From positions 69,501 through 133,500 of the forward strand of contig NZ_CP050301.1 in NCBI RefSeq assembly GCF_014189505.1: 64,000 nt of DNA. Direction: 5' to 3'. The stretch comes from Phyllobacterium sp. 628. GTDB taxonomy: Bacteria; Pseudomonadota; Alphaproteobacteria; Rhizobiales; Rhizobiaceae. Positions within the stretch are counted from its first letter, which is position 1; each line of letters begins with the position of its first letter. Shown piece by piece: positions 1 to 9,484 of the stretch. Position numbers and translations under genes: made by a program. The notes under the pieces are model-generated. The model did no database searches. It was not told the DNA's origin and worked only from the letters and a program-made list of their open reading frames with translations.

Positions 1-2
1 TG

Positions 3-215
3 GAGTTGAGACGGGCCTCCGAAGACATCGAATTCATTCCCTATCCGATCGTCAACAGCGACCTGCGCAATGGCGATTGGCTGGCGCGTGGTCAGGTCGT
101 GCGTGTGCTGCTGGTCGAATATGTGAAATATCTGGGCGCAGTCATACGCTCCGCCCTGCCCGACAATCTCTCGAGCATCACGCAGACCATGGTCAAATGG
201 GTGAAGACGTCGTGA
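3..215 (+). CDS. YdcF/SanA-like (DUF218) protein, C-terminal fragment
   Basis: The open frame runs in from the left edge, so only the last ~70 residues are visible; the TTG at position 6 is not a convincing start. The segment (FIPYPIVNSDLRNGDW, then a hydrophobic LLVEYVKYLGA stretch) resembles the C-terminal tail of DUF218 membrane-associated proteins that precede the acyltransferase gene in rhizobia and brucellae. DUF218 proteins are envelope proteins of uncertain function. The call rests on the tail plus the plsC neighbour 58 bp downstream, so it is moderate. Confidence 0.55.
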   Translation, partial: ELRRASEDIEFIPYPIVNSDLRNGDWLARGQVVRVLLVEYVKYLGAVIRSALPDNLSSITQTMVKWVKTS

Positions 216-273
216 GATTGGGGAGTTCACGGCGGCGGTAACTTGCTATAACGAGAGCTTCAAACTTACCGAT

Positions 274-1074
274 ATGACCGGGACTCCCATGACGATCATC
301 CGATCAATTGTCTTCAACATCGCATTCTATCTCAATCTGATCGTTCAGATGATCATCTTCACACCCTATTATTTCCTCAGCCCCCGCAAGAATGCCTGGG
401 CTGTGCCGAAGAACTGGGCGAAGTCCAACCATTGGTTGCAAAAAACCTTGGCTGGCACTGATCATGTGATTGAAGGTCTCGATAATATTCCCGATGGCCC
501 GTATATCTGCGCGCCAAAGCATCAGTCCTTCTGGGATGCCTATGCATTTCTGCCGCAGATCGCCGATCCGGTTTACATCCTCAAGCGCGAGTTGATGTGG
601 ATCCCATTGTTCGGCTGGTACATCCTGAAAATGAAGATGGTGCCGATTGATCGCGGCAAACGCTCTGTCGCCATGAAGACCGCCATCAAGGGTGCGCGGG
701 AAGCAGTTTCCCAAGGCCGTCAGTTGATGATCTATCCTGAGGGCACACGCACCGCACCCGGTGCACCACCGAATTACAAATATGGCGTGGCGCATATTTA
801 CAGCGAGCTTGGTGTTCCGGTACTGCCCATCGCGCATGTTGCCGGTCTTTACTGGCCGCGCCGCAAGTTCCGCCGCTTTCCCGGTACGATCCGCTGCCGC
901 ATCCTGCCGCCGATCCAACCCGGCCTTACACCTGAGGCGTTTTTGAAAAAGCTGCAGGAAGTCACCGAAGCGGCGTGCGATGAACTTTTGATCGAAGCTG
1001 CGCAGTCAAAGAACCCGCCGCCCATGCCACCCACAGCGGTTCAGCGGTTGAAGGAACTGGGTGTAACGGTCTGA
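274..1074 (+). CDS. plsC: 1-acyl-sn-glycerol-3-phosphate acyltransferase
   Basis: Transfers an acyl chain to lysophosphatidic acid to make phosphatidic acid, the phospholipid precursor, at the inner membrane. Visible marks are an N-terminal hydrophobic anchor (residues ~8-35), the catalytic HX4D box as HQSFWD at residues 83-88, and the glycerophosphate-binding motif YPEGTR near residue 154. Length 266 aa is normal for the family. A second ATG five codons in (position 289) is an equally possible start, since neither has a strong ribosome site. It follows the YdcF-like gene closely and is probably cotranscribed with it. Confidence 0.9.
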   Translation: MTGTPMTIIRSIVFNIAFYLNLIVQMIIFTPYYFLSPRKNAWAVPKNWAKSNHWLQKTLAGTDHVIEGLDNIPDGPYICAPKHQSFWDAYAFLPQIADPVYILKRELMWIPLFGWYILKMKMVPIDRGKRSVAMKTAIKGAREAVSQGRQLMIYPEGTRTAPGAPPNYKYGVAHIYSELGVPVLPIAHVAGLYWPRRKFRRFPGTIRCRILPPIQPGLTPEAFLKKLQEVTEAACDELLIEAAQSKNPPPMPPTAVQRLKELGVTV

Positions 1075-1098
1075 GATTCGTTTGCTGCAGATGTATTG

Positions 1099-1150
1099 TA
1101 CGTGGTTCGCCCCTCGACAAGCTCAGGAAGCTCACCATGAGGGAGATGAG
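1099..1150. repeat. Variant half-copy of the intergenic palindromic repeat
   Basis: Contains the same blocks as the palindromes at 3025, 35346 and 42052 (CGTGGTTCG, TCGACAAGCTCA, GCTCACCATGAGGGAG), but with an internal partial duplication (CTCGACAAGCTCAGGAAG) and no matching opposite arm nearby. It looks like a decayed or rearranged single arm. Confidence 0.7.
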
Positions 1151-1200
1151 TGGGCTGTGTAGTCACCAAGCGGAGCTTGCGCAGAAGGCACTCGTACTTA

Positions 1201-1352
1201 CCCTCCCCCTTGTGGGGAGGGTCGGACCAACAGGTCCGGGGTGGGGGGTACTCAAATAAAAGATAAAGAGTTTTCAAAAACCGGATAGCTGTATTCACCC
1301 CCCACCCCGCTGCTATGCAGCGACCCTCCCCACAAGGGGGGGAGGGTGGGGC
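1201..1352. repeat. Inverted pair of G/C-rich intergenic repeats
   Basis: Two copies of one ~50-bp unit face each other. Each has a CCCCTTGTGGGGAGGGTCG block, a small variable hairpin, then a CGGGGTGGGGGGT block. The left copy is 1201-1250 and the right copy, on the other strand, is about 1295-1349, with an A/T-rich spacer between them. With the half-palindrome at 1099 this fills the 309-bp gap between plsC and chaC; I see no gene here. Confidence 0.75.
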
Positions 1353-1383
1353 CAATCGCCTTAATATTAAAGGCTGTTGCAGC

Positions 1384-1911
1384 CTAACCGACATCGCGAT
1401 TGATCGCAGCCACCAGTGATTCAAACCAGTGGTCACGGATATTCATCTTCTGCATATGTTCGAACGTATTGTGCACATAGTCCTCATTGCGGCCGGATTG
1501 ACCAACCGAGCCCCGAACCGCTGCGGCAGCCTCGTCAACCGTCAATGCTCCGGCATATTGAACATGGTGACGATCAACCACATAGGTCAGCGCTTCAACC
1601 TTGCGGCCATCCTTGAGGCGCACCGCAAGCCGCCTTTCCAGATAGACATTTGTTACCAGCTCCCGCTCGCGCAGATAGGTAACGACTTCCTCTTCCAGCT
1701 CACCCGGCACCCGAAAGGCAAGGCCAAGGCACGAGCCGCCATGGTCAAGACCCAGCACCAGCCCCGGCCGCTCACGCGTTCCGCGATGCACATAGGAATG
1801 CACGCAAAGGGCCCGCCGGTAGCCATATAGACGCGCATGCATCGTCTCGACATGTGCAAAGCCGGGCTTCCACATCAGAGAACCATAGCCAAAGACCCAA
1901 AAATCGCCCAT
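1384..1911 (-). CDS. chaC: Glutathione-specific gamma-glutamylcyclotransferase (ChaC family)
   Basis: Cleaves the gamma-glutamyl bond of glutathione, giving 5-oxoproline and Cys-Gly, in the cytosol. The N-terminal substrate-binding motif YGSLMW (residues ~9-14) is clear, and a glutamate in the RERELVTNVY segment fits the catalytic acid of the fold. Length 175 aa is usual. The ATG at 1911 is the first available. The gene is divergent from the DUF2125 gene across 64 bp, so both promoters must lie in that gap. Confidence 0.9.
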   Translation of the reverse strand: MGDFWVFGYGSLMWKPGFAHVETMHARLYGYRRALCVHSYVHRGTRERPGLVLGLDHGGSCLGLAFRVPGELEEEVVTYLRERELVTNVYLERRLAVRLKDGRKVEALTYVVDRHHVQYAGALTVDEAAAAVRGSVGQSGRNEDYVHNTFEHMQKMNIRDHWFESLVAAINRDVG

Positions 1912-1975
1912 ATCCGTCCTGATAGCTGTGCTTCACTTCGAAGCTTCTTTCCTGACCGATAGCGAGACCCGGACC

Positions 1976-2998
1976 ATGACGTCAAGCACTCCCGCCAAAA
2001 GCTACAATGCCGGAAGGCGTATCCGATTCCTGGCCGTGGGTATTGTTGCGGTCGGCGCACTCTATACGGGCGGATGGTATTATCTCGCCAATATGCTGGA
2101 AACACGCGTCGCAACCAATATTGCCGGTTTCAAAGAGAAGGGCATCAACGCCGCTTGCGAGAATGCATCGGCAAGCGGCTATCCTTTCCGCCTCGGGCTC
2201 AATTGCTCGAGCGTTGCATGGGTGGATCAGGCCAAGTCTGTTTCGGTCAGCGCCGGTGCATTTCGCTCCGCTGCGCAGGTCTATGCGCCGTTTCACATCG
2301 TCAGCGAGATTGACGGCCCCGCCAAGGTCGATGTGCCCGGCATGATGCCCCTTGATTTGAACTGGGAAAACCTCAAATCCAGCGTGCGGCTCGACAAGCC
2401 TATTCCACAGCGCCTGTCTATCGAAGGACGCAACGTCGTCGTCAATCAGCGGGCGCCCGACGGTGGCACTGCTACGCCGCTTGCAACCATGAAAGACGGG
2501 CAACTGCACTTTCGCACGACCACACCCGCGATGGATGTTGCTCTATCGTTCAGCAATCTGAAATTTGCCGATAACGTGGTTTATAACCAGCCCTTGCCGG
2601 AACTGACTGGTTCTGCCGATATACAGCTGGCAAATGGCTTTGCCCTTCTGGGCAAAACGGAACGGGACATCACCGTTCTTCGTGGTCAGTCGGGAACCCT
2701 GCGCAAGGTCGATTTGGCGCTGCCTGACGGCAGCGGTATTGCTATATCAGGACCGTTCTCGATTGCCGATGATGGCCGGATCAGCGGCGATTTCAAGGTC
2801 ACTCTGCGCAATCCGGAAAGCGTAGCCAATACCGTCAAGACTGTGCTTCCCGGACAGGACAAGATCATCTCGTCCGTCGTTCAGGCTATGGCCTTTGTGC
2901 CGAGGGATGCAAGCGGCGCACCAACTCTCCCCGTCACAGTCAAGAACGGGAAGATGTCGGTTGGCTTCATCAGTATCGGCCGCCTGCCCTCATTGTGA
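1976..2998 (+). CDS. DUF2125 domain envelope protein
   Basis: A protein of ~340 aa with one N-terminal transmembrane or uncleaved signal segment (around RIRFLAVGIVAVGALYTG), followed by a long beta-rich region typical of alphaproteobacterial DUF2125 proteins, whose function is unknown. The start at 1976 (MTSSTPAK) is preferred over an in-frame GTG at 1928 because it puts the membrane segment near the N-terminus. Its position between chaC and tyrC is, to my knowledge, conserved in related genera. Confidence 0.75.
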   Translation: MTSSTPAKSYNAGRRIRFLAVGIVAVGALYTGGWYYLANMLETRVATNIAGFKEKGINAACENASASGYPFRLGLNCSSVAWVDQAKSVSVSAGAFRSAAQVYAPFHIVSEIDGPAKVDVPGMMPLDLNWENLKSSVRLDKPIPQRLSIEGRNVVVNQRAPDGGTATPLATMKDGQLHFRTTTPAMDVALSFSNLKFADNVVYNQPLPELTGSADIQLANGFALLGKTERDITVLRGQSGTLRKVDLALPDGSGIAISGPFSIADDGRISGDFKVTLRNPESVANTVKTVLPGQDKIISSVVQAMAFVPRDASGAPTLPVTVKNGKMSVGFISIGRLPSL

Positions 2999-3024
2999 GG
3001 GCAGATCGGATTGCACACGATATT

Positions 3025-3157
3025 GTGCGTGGTTCGACAAGCTCACCATGAGGGAGAGTGAGGATTGCAGGAGCTAGATTCTGCAAGTTTACGACAAACT
3101 GCACGATTGCTTTGCAGCCCACTCATCTCCCTCATGGTGAGCTTGTCGAACCACGCA
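3025..3157. repeat. Intergenic long palindrome (copy A)
   Basis: Two 32-nt arms, 3025-3056 and 3126-3157, are perfect reverse complements reading TGCGTGGTTCGACAAGC, then TCACCATGAGGGAGA. They flank a ~69-nt core that differs between copies. The transcript would fold into a long hairpin between the convergent DUF2125 and tyrC genes and could act as a terminator or mRNA 3' stabiliser. Further copies are at 42052-42173 and, interrupted by an insertion sequence, at 35346-36617. Confidence 0.9.
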
Positions 3158-3176
3158 CAAATGCTATGCAGCTTTA

Positions 3177-4109
3177 TCAGGAACTCTTCGCACTAGCCTT
3201 TTGACGGCCGAAATCAGGCGCATCGACTTCCTGACCCGCATCGATGATCCCGCGCCGGACAGCACGGGTGCGGGTGAACAGATCAAACAGCGCATCACCA
3301 TCACCCCAGCGGACCGACCGCTGCAGCGAAGCCAGATCCTCGGAAAACCGCGCCAGCATTTCAAGAATCGCATCCTTGTTGTGCAGGCAGACGTCACGCC
3401 ACATGGTCGGATCTGACGCCGCAAGGCGGGTGAAGTCACGGAAACCCGACGCCGAATACTTGATCACTTCGGAGTTGGTGACTTCTTCCAGATCGCTTGC
3501 CGTCCCAACAATGTTGTAGGCAATGATGTGCGGAAGATGCGAGACGATGGCCAGAACGCGGTCGTGATGCACAGGGTCCATCGTATCGAGACGTGAACCA
3601 CAGGCTTCCCAGAACTTTGTCAGTCTATCGAGCGCATCAGCATCCGTGCCCTCAAGCGGCGTCAGGATGCACCAGCGATTGGCGAAGAGTTCGGCGAAAC
3701 CTGCATCAGGTCCGGAATATTCCGTACCGGCCAGGGGATGGCCCGGGATAAAGTGCACATGCGCCGGCAGTTCGGGCTGCATCTGTGCGATCACTGACCC
3801 TTTGGTCGAACCAACATCGGTGACGATTGCACCGGGTTTCAGCGACCCGGCAATATGTTTGGCCACTGCGCCTGAAGAGCCGACGGGCACGGACACAATG
3901 ACGAGATCGGCATTTTTGACGGCATCAGCGCTATCAAGAATATAACTGTCGCCAAGGCTGAGTGCTTCTGCGCGTTTCAGGGTGCTTTCGCTGCGGGTTG
4001 AGATGACGATGTGATCGGCAAGGCCTTCGCGTTTGATGACGCGCGCCAGCGACGAACCGATAAGGCCGATGCCGATCAGTGCGATTGTATCGAAATGGAT
4101 TCTAGACAT
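3177..4109 (-). CDS. tyrC: Prephenate/arogenate dehydrogenase
   Basis: NAD(P)-dependent oxidative decarboxylation of prephenate or arogenate, leading to tyrosine. The N-terminal Rossmann motif is visible as GIGLIGSSLARVIKREG (residues ~13-29), followed by the family segments VGSTKGS and HPLAGTEYSG. Length 310 aa is typical. It starts 3 bp after the stop of hisC on the same strand, so the two are one operon. Cyclohexadienyl dehydrogenases of this group often accept both substrates; the sequence does not decide which. Confidence 0.92.
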   Translation of the reverse strand: MSRIHFDTIALIGIGLIGSSLARVIKREGLADHIVISTRSESTLKRAEALSLGDSYILDSADAVKNADLVIVSVPVGSSGAVAKHIAGSLKPGAIVTDVGSTKGSVIAQMQPELPAHVHFIPGHPLAGTEYSGPDAGFAELFANRWCILTPLEGTDADALDRLTKFWEACGSRLDTMDPVHHDRVLAIVSHLPHIIAYNIVGTASDLEEVTNSEVIKYSASGFRDFTRLAASDPTMWRDVCLHNKDAILEMLARFSEDLASLQRSVRWGDGDALFDLFTRTRAVRRGIIDAGQEVDAPDFGRQKASAKSS

Positions 4110-4112
4110 TTG

Positions 4113-5219
4113 CTACTTCAAGAATTCGGAGAGTGCAGCGACTACGCCGCGATTGGCTTCCTCGGATCCAATGGTAAGGCGCAACGCGTTAGGAAATCCG
4201 TATCCCGTAACGCGGCGCAAAATATAGCCCTTGCTCGTGAGATACGCGTCGGCCTTTTCAGCCGATTTCGCTGCCTCATTAGGAAAATGGACAAGCACGA
4301 AATTGCCGACTGACGGCGTGACGCGCAATCCCAGCGCCGACAGTTGTTCTGTCAGCCATGGCAGCCATTTGTCGTTGAAGGCAACGGCCTTATCGACATG
4401 CGCGCGGTCGCGAATCGCCGCAGCACCGGCGACGATGGCCGCCGAATTCAGATTGAATGGGCCGCGAATACGGTTGACGGCATCAATGACGTGAGCCGGA
4501 GCGAACATCCAGCCAATCCGCAGGGCGGCGAGCCCATGGATTTTGGAAAATGTTCTGGTCATCACCACGTTCTCGAATGACGACACCAGTTCAACCCCGG
4601 CTTCGTAATCGTTGCGGCGCACATATTCAGCATAGGCTGCATCAAGCACGAGCAGCACATTCTTCGGCAGTCCGGCATGCAGACGCCGCACTTCCTCGAA
4701 TGGAATATAGGTGCCGGTCGGATTGTTCGGATTAGCCAGAAACACGATCTTGGTCTGCGGCGTCACCGCAGCAAGAATCGTATCAACTTCCGCCTGCTCA
4801 TTCTTTTCCCTGGCGACCACCGGCGTTCCACCGGCGGACATGATGTAAATCTTGTACACCATGAAGCCATGTTCGGTGTAAATGGCCTCGTCGCCGGGCG
4901 CGAGATAGGTTTGGCAGAGCAGGCCAAGCAGTTCGTCCGAACCGTTGCCGCAAAGGATATTGTCAGCGTTGAGACCATGAACATCGGCGATGGCTTTTTT
5001 CAGCGCCGTTGCCTGACCATCCGGATAGATTTCAAGCCGTTCGGATGCCGCATGATAAGCTTCGGTCGCGTGCTTGCTCGCGCCCAGAGGCGTTTCATTG
5101 GAAGACAGCTTATAGACCTTGGCCACACCGGGTGCGGATTCCTTGCCGGGCACATAGGCGGCAATATCGAGAACACCGGGCTTTGGGGTAGGACGCGTAT
5201 CTTTCAATGTCGTGGTCAT
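4113..5219 (-). CDS. hisC: Histidinol-phosphate aminotransferase
   Basis: PLP-dependent class II aminotransferase for histidine synthesis. Next to tyrC it may also serve aromatic amino-acid transamination. Recognisable segments are [11 protein letters not shown] near the N-terminus, NPNNPTGTY (cofactor and substrate binding), and [15 protein letters not shown], which carries the Schiff-base lysine. I chose the ATG at 5219 (MTTTLKD); the ATG at 5240 would add seven residues not expected in the family. The product is 368 aa. The 218 bp upstream, to the methyltransferase gene, show no other gene. Confidence 0.92.
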   Translation of the reverse strand: MTTTLKDTRPTPKPGVLDIAAYVPGKESAPGVAKVYKLSSNETPLGASKHATEAYHAASERLEIYPDGQATALKKAIADVHGLNADNILCGNGSDELLGLLCQTYLAPGDEAIYTEHGFMVYKIYIMSAGGTPVVAREKNEQAEVDTILAAVTPQTKIVFLANPNNPTGTYIPFEEVRRLHAGLPKNVLLVLDAAYAEYVRRNDYEAGVELVSSFENVVMTRTFSKIHGLAALRIGWMFAPAHVIDAVNRIRGPFNLNSAAIVAGAAAIRDRAHVDKAVAFNDKWLPWLTEQLSALGLRVTPSVGNFVLVHFPNEAAKSAEKADAYLTSKGYILRRVTGYGFPNALRLTIGSEEANRGVVAALSEFLK

Positions 5220-5437
5220 GATGCTTGATATCCGTAACATCGTTGCAATCGATGGTCATCGCGGGCAAAGGTTCAAGTCAGCGGGCATAGCCGCCAATAG
5301 GCCTGATGTCGAGCCCAACTTGCGACTGGCCAGCCTTAAAATCAAACAAACCATTGACTTTGTGCGGTACCGGCCTGCCGGTTGGCCGCAGTCACAGCAT
5401 GATTCTAGTACGTTGAGGCGCCAACTTGCGGCGGGAA

Positions 5438-6190
5438 TTAATTCTCGTCTGGGCCATCATATCGCATTGCAGTTCCCTGCGGTGACAAGACGGGTACGAA
5501 GACGCGCCGCGAAGCACGTTTGGCAACCGGCAGCCCCTGATAGATGCGTTTTTGCGCTTCGACGATCAGTACACCGGAAAACATCGGCCAGAAACGCCGG
5601 CCGACCCGCTCGAACAGGCTGGACGGCCGCATCATCCAGCGCCGCGACGATGGCGGAAAGAACAGCGCCTCACCCCACGGACCCGGCGTGAAATTGGTTT
5701 CCCGTAAAATCCGGATCAACTGACCCCGGCTATAGGGCCGCCCACTGCCAAAGGGCGTATGTTCGAAGCGCGCCCAGAGACCGCGACGGTTAGGCACCAC
5801 AATCACCAGCCGCCCGTTGGGGGCCAGCACGCGCCACATTTCTTTCAACGTTTCGCGCGGATCTTCCGCATGTTCCAGCGCATGCACCATCAAAATCCGG
5901 TCCACTGCGGAATCGGGCAAAGGCAACTCTTCCTCAAAGACCAGAGCTGTCGCCGACGGCTCGACGGGCGGCCAGCTGATGGCACCCTGCCCGGCAGGCA
6001 TGAAGGCAAACGTGCGCTCCGTATCGCCGCGAAACCGGTCGAGATATGGCACGACGTAGCCAAGGCCGACCAGCCGTTCGCCCGGCAATTTTGGCCATAT
6101 GGGTGCCAGGGCCATGGAAATGGCACGCTCAGCCAGATGACCGAGAGTGGAAGCGTAAAAGGCACGAAGATCGATAATGTCGAGATGCAT
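5438..6190 (-). CDS. Class I SAM-dependent methyltransferase
   Basis: Methyltransferase domain with the post-II region RILMVHALEHAEDP and the WRVLAPNGRLVIVVPNR strand typical of type-11 methyltransferases. The substrate is not visible from sequence. The start at 6190 (MHLDIID) is preferred to the ORF start seven codons upstream because the domain alignment begins there. It is divergent from gloB across ~110 bp. Orthologues beside gloB are common in rhizobia, which suggests a conserved pair, but I infer no shared function. Confidence 0.8.
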   Translation of the reverse strand: MHLDIIDLRAFYASTLGHLAERAISMALAPIWPKLPGERLVGLGYVVPYLDRFRGDTERTFAFMPAGQGAISWPPVEPSATALVFEEELPLPDSAVDRILMVHALEHAEDPRETLKEMWRVLAPNGRLVIVVPNRRGLWARFEHTPFGSGRPYSRGQLIRILRETNFTPGPWGEALFFPPSSRRWMMRPSSLFERVGRRFWPMFSGVLIVEAQKRIYQGLPVAKRASRRVFVPVLSPQGTAMRYDGPDEN

Positions 6191-6301
6191 GGGATCAACG
6201 TAGCACGGCAAATGGTAACATCAAGAAAATGACTGAAAGACGGGTTGCGCCATTGAGACAGCTGGCTATCCTGACCGCAACGATCAAACCGGACGGACCC
6301 C

Positions 6302-7072
6302 ATGTCGAATCTGCAAATTGAACAATTCACCGCGCTTAGCGATAATTTCGGCGTGCTCATCCACGATCCGGAGGCCAATCTGACGGCCTCAATCGATGCG
6401 CCCGAAGAGAAGCCGATTCTTGATGCCCTGAAACGTCGCGACTGGAAACTCACGCATATTTTTTCGACCCATCACCACAATGACCATGTGGGAGCCAATC
6501 TGGCGCTGAAAAAGCGTTTCAAGCTTGAGATTTTTGGCCCGGAAGCTGAAAAGGCCAATATTCCCGGCATCGACCGCGCCTACAAACATGGCGACAGCTT
6601 CCGGTTCGGCAATTACGATGTGGACGTTATTTCCACGCCGGGCCACACAGCCGGGGAAATATCGTTTTATATCCCTGCAGCAAAAGTCGTCTTCACGGGC
6701 GACACGCTGTTCTCACTTGGTTGCGGCCGCCTGTTCGAGGGAACGCCCGCTACGATGTTCAAATCTCTGAACCATCTGATTAAGCTGCCGGTTGATACAC
6801 AGGTCTATTGCGGCCACGAATATACCGAGAGCAATGCCCGCTTCGCTCTGTCAATTGATCCGGACAATTCAGCCTTGAAGGAACGGGCCAAGGAAATCTT
6901 CGCCCTGCGTGAAGTCGGCTTGCCGACTTTGCCGACAACCATTCTGCGGGAAATGGCGACCAACCCGTTCCTGCGCTGGCACGATCCGGCCATCCGTAAA
7001 AATTTGAAGCTGGAAAATGCCAGCGACGAGGCCGTCTTTACTGAAATCCGCAAGCGCAAGGACAATTTCTGA
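6302..7072 (+). CDS. gloB: Hydroxyacylglutathione hydrolase (glyoxalase II)
   Basis: Hydrolyses S-lactoylglutathione to lactate and glutathione, the second step of methylglyoxal detoxification. The metallo-beta-lactamase metal site is plain: THHHNDH at residues 56-62, with further ligands in TPGHTAGE, FTGDTLF and YCGHEYT. Length 256 aa is exact for the family. The downstream cupin gene starts inside its stop codon (1-nt overlap), so they are translationally coupled. Confidence 0.95.
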   Translation: MSNLQIEQFTALSDNFGVLIHDPEANLTASIDAPEEKPILDALKRRDWKLTHIFSTHHHNDHVGANLALKKRFKLEIFGPEAEKANIPGIDRAYKHGDSFRFGNYDVDVISTPGHTAGEISFYIPAAKVVFTGDTLFSLGCGRLFEGTPATMFKSLNHLIKLPVDTQVYCGHEYTESNARFALSIDPDNSALKERAKEIFALREVGLPTLPTTILREMATNPFLRWHDPAIRKNLKLENASDEAVFTEIRKRKDNF

Positions 7073-7506
7073 TGACGCTGACTGCCGAACAAATCCGCAA
7101 GGAATTGAACCTTCAAGCGCACCCGGAAGGCGGCGCCTACATCCAAACGTTCCGCGACAATCAAGTTGACTGGCCGGTTGGCGGGCGTGGCCATTCCACC
7201 GCCATCTACTTTCTCCTGGAAAAGGGCGAGGTTTCGGCCTGGCACCGGGTGAAGGACGCTGCCGAGGTCTGGCACTGGTATGGCGGCGCACCATTGGCTC
7301 TAACGATCGCGGAAGAAGGCTCACCGCACGAAACCCACCGCCTTGGCATGGACCTTGCGGCTGGCGAACGTCCACAGGGCATCGTTCCGGCTGGTCATTG
7401 GCAGACCGCCAGAACGTTGGGCGACTGGACGCTTGTCGGCTGCACGGTTGCGCCCGGCTTTGACTTTGCCCAGTTCGAGCTGGCTGAACCCGGTTGGGAG
7501 CCCTAA
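7072..7506 (+). CDS. Cupin domain protein (DUF985 family)
   Basis: 144-aa single-domain cupin of the DUF985 type: HPEGGAYIQTFRD near the N-terminus and the paired beta strands SAWHRVKDAAEVWHWYGG, which carry the putative metal-binding histidines. The biochemical role of the family is unknown. It is coupled to gloB by the stop/start overlap at 7072, hinting at a role in aldehyde or sugar metabolism, but that is only context. Its 3' end overlaps the convergent transporter gene by 4 bp. Confidence 0.85.
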   Translation: MTLTAEQIRKELNLQAHPEGGAYIQTFRDNQVDWPVGGRGHSTAIYFLLEKGEVSAWHRVKDAAEVWHWYGGAPLALTIAEEGSPHETHRLGMDLAAGERPQGIVPAGHWQTARTLGDWTLVGCTVAPGFDFAQFELAEPGWEP

Positions 7507-8369
7507 ACTTTCGCTTTTTTGAAAATCATTTCCTTGGCTGCAAGCACTGCGCCAAGGGTGATCAGCAGACACGCCAGCAGGACGCGGGTGGTCGGCTCCG
7601 CCGCACCCGCTATGATAAGCACAAGCGTAGACAACAATGGCGCCGCGTAACTCGACGCGCCCAAAACCTGAATATTGCCACGCTTAACCCCAAAATCCCA
7701 CGCGTAGAACGCCGCGCCGACCGGAAACAATCCCAGCCCGAGCACAGCCAGCCATTGCACCGGCGTTTCCGGCCATACGGTCTGTTCCAGCGCCAAATGC
7801 GAAATCAGCGAGAGAACCGATGTCGCAACACAGAAACCGGTGACGGCATCCGTCGGCACACTGGCAAAACGCCGTGACAAGAGGGAATAAGCGGCCCAGG
7901 TCAGTGCGCAAAGGCCTGCCATCGCATAGCCGAATGCATATTTCGCCTCAAAGCCCACATTGCCGCCTTTGGTAATAATAAGCACGGTGCCAGCCAGCCC
8001 CAGCAGGGTTCCCAGAACATGGAACCAGCGCAAACGTTCACCCGGCATCAACGCGGAACCAACCACGATGAACAGCGGCCAGAGATAGGCGATCAGGCTG
8101 GCGTCAACAGCCGGTGCATTGCGCAGAGCGGTAAAATACAGGAAATGATAACCGAACAGGCCGACAACGCCCAGAAGCCAGACCTTTGGCGGCTGGCGCA
8201 GATGTTTCGCCGCGCCCGGTCGCCAGAGCCATGACATCAATCCGAGACTTGCCCCGATGGCGAATGTCATCGCTGTCAGCTGAAACGGCGGTACTTTCCC
8301 CGACACGTCGGTAAAAAGCGCGAGCATCGCCCACATGATAACAGCAAGAAATCCGACAAACGTTGCCAC
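7503..8369 (-). CDS. EamA-family (DMT) inner-membrane exporter
   Basis: 288 aa with about ten hydrophobic segments in two EamA repeats, as in drug/metabolite transporters. The best resemblance is to the aromatic amino-acid exporter group (YddG-like), but the substrate cannot be read. It starts with GTG at 8369 (MATFVGFLAVIMW), which begins directly with the first membrane helix. Convergent with the cupin gene. Confidence 0.82.
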   Translation of the reverse strand: MATFVGFLAVIMWAMLALFTDVSGKVPPFQLTAMTFAIGASLGLMSWLWRPGAAKHLRQPPKVWLLGVVGLFGYHFLYFTALRNAPAVDASLIAYLWPLFIVVGSALMPGERLRWFHVLGTLLGLAGTVLIITKGGNVGFEAKYAFGYAMAGLCALTWAAYSLLSRRFASVPTDAVTGFCVATSVLSLISHLALEQTVWPETPVQWLAVLGLGLFPVGAAFYAWDFGVKRGNIQVLGASSYAAPLLSTLVLIIAGAAEPTTRVLLACLLITLGAVLAAKEMIFKKAKV

Positions 8370-8408
8370 GCACCGCCCCCATTTGAAAGAGCGGCGCCCC
8401 CGCCGCTG

Positions 8409-9215
8409 CTATTCCACGTGTTGAAAACGGGTGGCATATACCGTGACCGTCCCGATCTGTGTGCCGATCTTTGCCTGCACGGGCGAATAGATACCGGACT
8501 TGCCAAGCGATGCAAAGGTGAGACTGATCGTGCTTTGATTTTTCAGGTATTCGATAGCCTTGCGTCCCGACTGATAACCGCCAACCGGGATAAACTTGAC
8601 CGAACAGGTGACTGCATCTCCCTCAAACCCCTTTGTCGAGAACGGTTTCGGGCTGCCGGCGGGCGACAGTTTGAGGTCCACCCGGGTCTGTCCGTCATAG
8701 AGATGCAAGGTCTGTGTACAGACCTTGCCAATACTATCGGCGGCTACCAGGATGCCTGAAATCGGATCAGCCACCGCCTGCAGAGCGCCCGGCGAAAGCT
8801 CTACCCAATTGTCTTTCTTTTTGACCGGCGGAACATTGGTCGTCTCCGTCACATTGCCATTGGAAAAAGCAATGGACGTACTCTTGTCCTTGTTCCCATG
8901 TTTGTAGTTAACCACATACGAACTCGGTACCGCGCCCGTCTTGGTAAACTGACCTTTGACATCAATCTTGCCCTTTGTGTCGTCGAACACACTCGCGAGG
9001 CCGGAGCTCTTCAAGCTGCCGGAAACAGTATAGGTTCCATCGGCAACACTGGTGGTAAAATACGACTTGGCCAACGTCAGCCCGAGCAGGGAAACCCGGT
9101 AGTCAGATCGATAGGTGTCGGCTGCCTGTGCTGGCAAAGCGCCAAGAAGTACAAGGGACAGGGAGGCGAATGTCCTTGTCCATCTTTGGCTGAGGCGCAG
9201 ATTGAGGCCGATCAT
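8409..9215 (-). CDS. DUF3108 exported protein
   Basis: 268 aa with a cleavable signal peptide: a positively charged start, the core FASLSLVLLGALPA, and a cut after AQA at about residue 31. The mature part is a predicted beta-rich DUF3108 domain (YRVSLLGLTLAKSYFTT), found in the periplasm of proteobacteria with unknown function. Its position upstream of and divergent from rpmB is, to my knowledge, common in rhizobia. The ~270 bp between them must hold both promoters. Confidence 0.82.
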   Translation of the reverse strand: MIGLNLRLSQRWTRTFASLSLVLLGALPAQAADTYRSDYRVSLLGLTLAKSYFTTSVADGTYTVSGSLKSSGLASVFDDTKGKIDVKGQFTKTGAVPSSYVVNYKHGNKDKSTSIAFSNGNVTETTNVPPVKKKDNWVELSPGALQAVADPISGILVAADSIGKVCTQTLHLYDGQTRVDLKLSPAGSPKPFSTKGFEGDAVTCSVKFIPVGGYQSGRKAIEYLKNQSTISLTFASLGKSGIYSPVQAKIGTQIGTVTVYATRFQHVE

Positions 9216-9484
9216 GGAATGCTCCGTCCGTATTGCATCAATTGGTTCCGGTGAGACCGTACAAAGCAGGCAAAGTTGTGTTAAACCTTATGCAAGGCCC
9301 GTTAAATACGCAAAAGCAGTAGCAAACATGCCAGAAGTACACTTGACGCGCGCGGCTCATGTCACTATAGAAACGCGACTTCCCAATAGGCCGCCTGTCC
9401 GATATGCGCGCCGCTGCACGGCGACGTGTGATGGTAACAAGAACTTTCGGGCTATAGGTAATGAATTTTGAAGGTGAGACCCAA

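Noticed and set aside
304..918. Large minus-strand reading frame opposite plsC
   Set aside because: Shadow of the plsC frame; no domain, no ribosome site and a composition unlike a protein.
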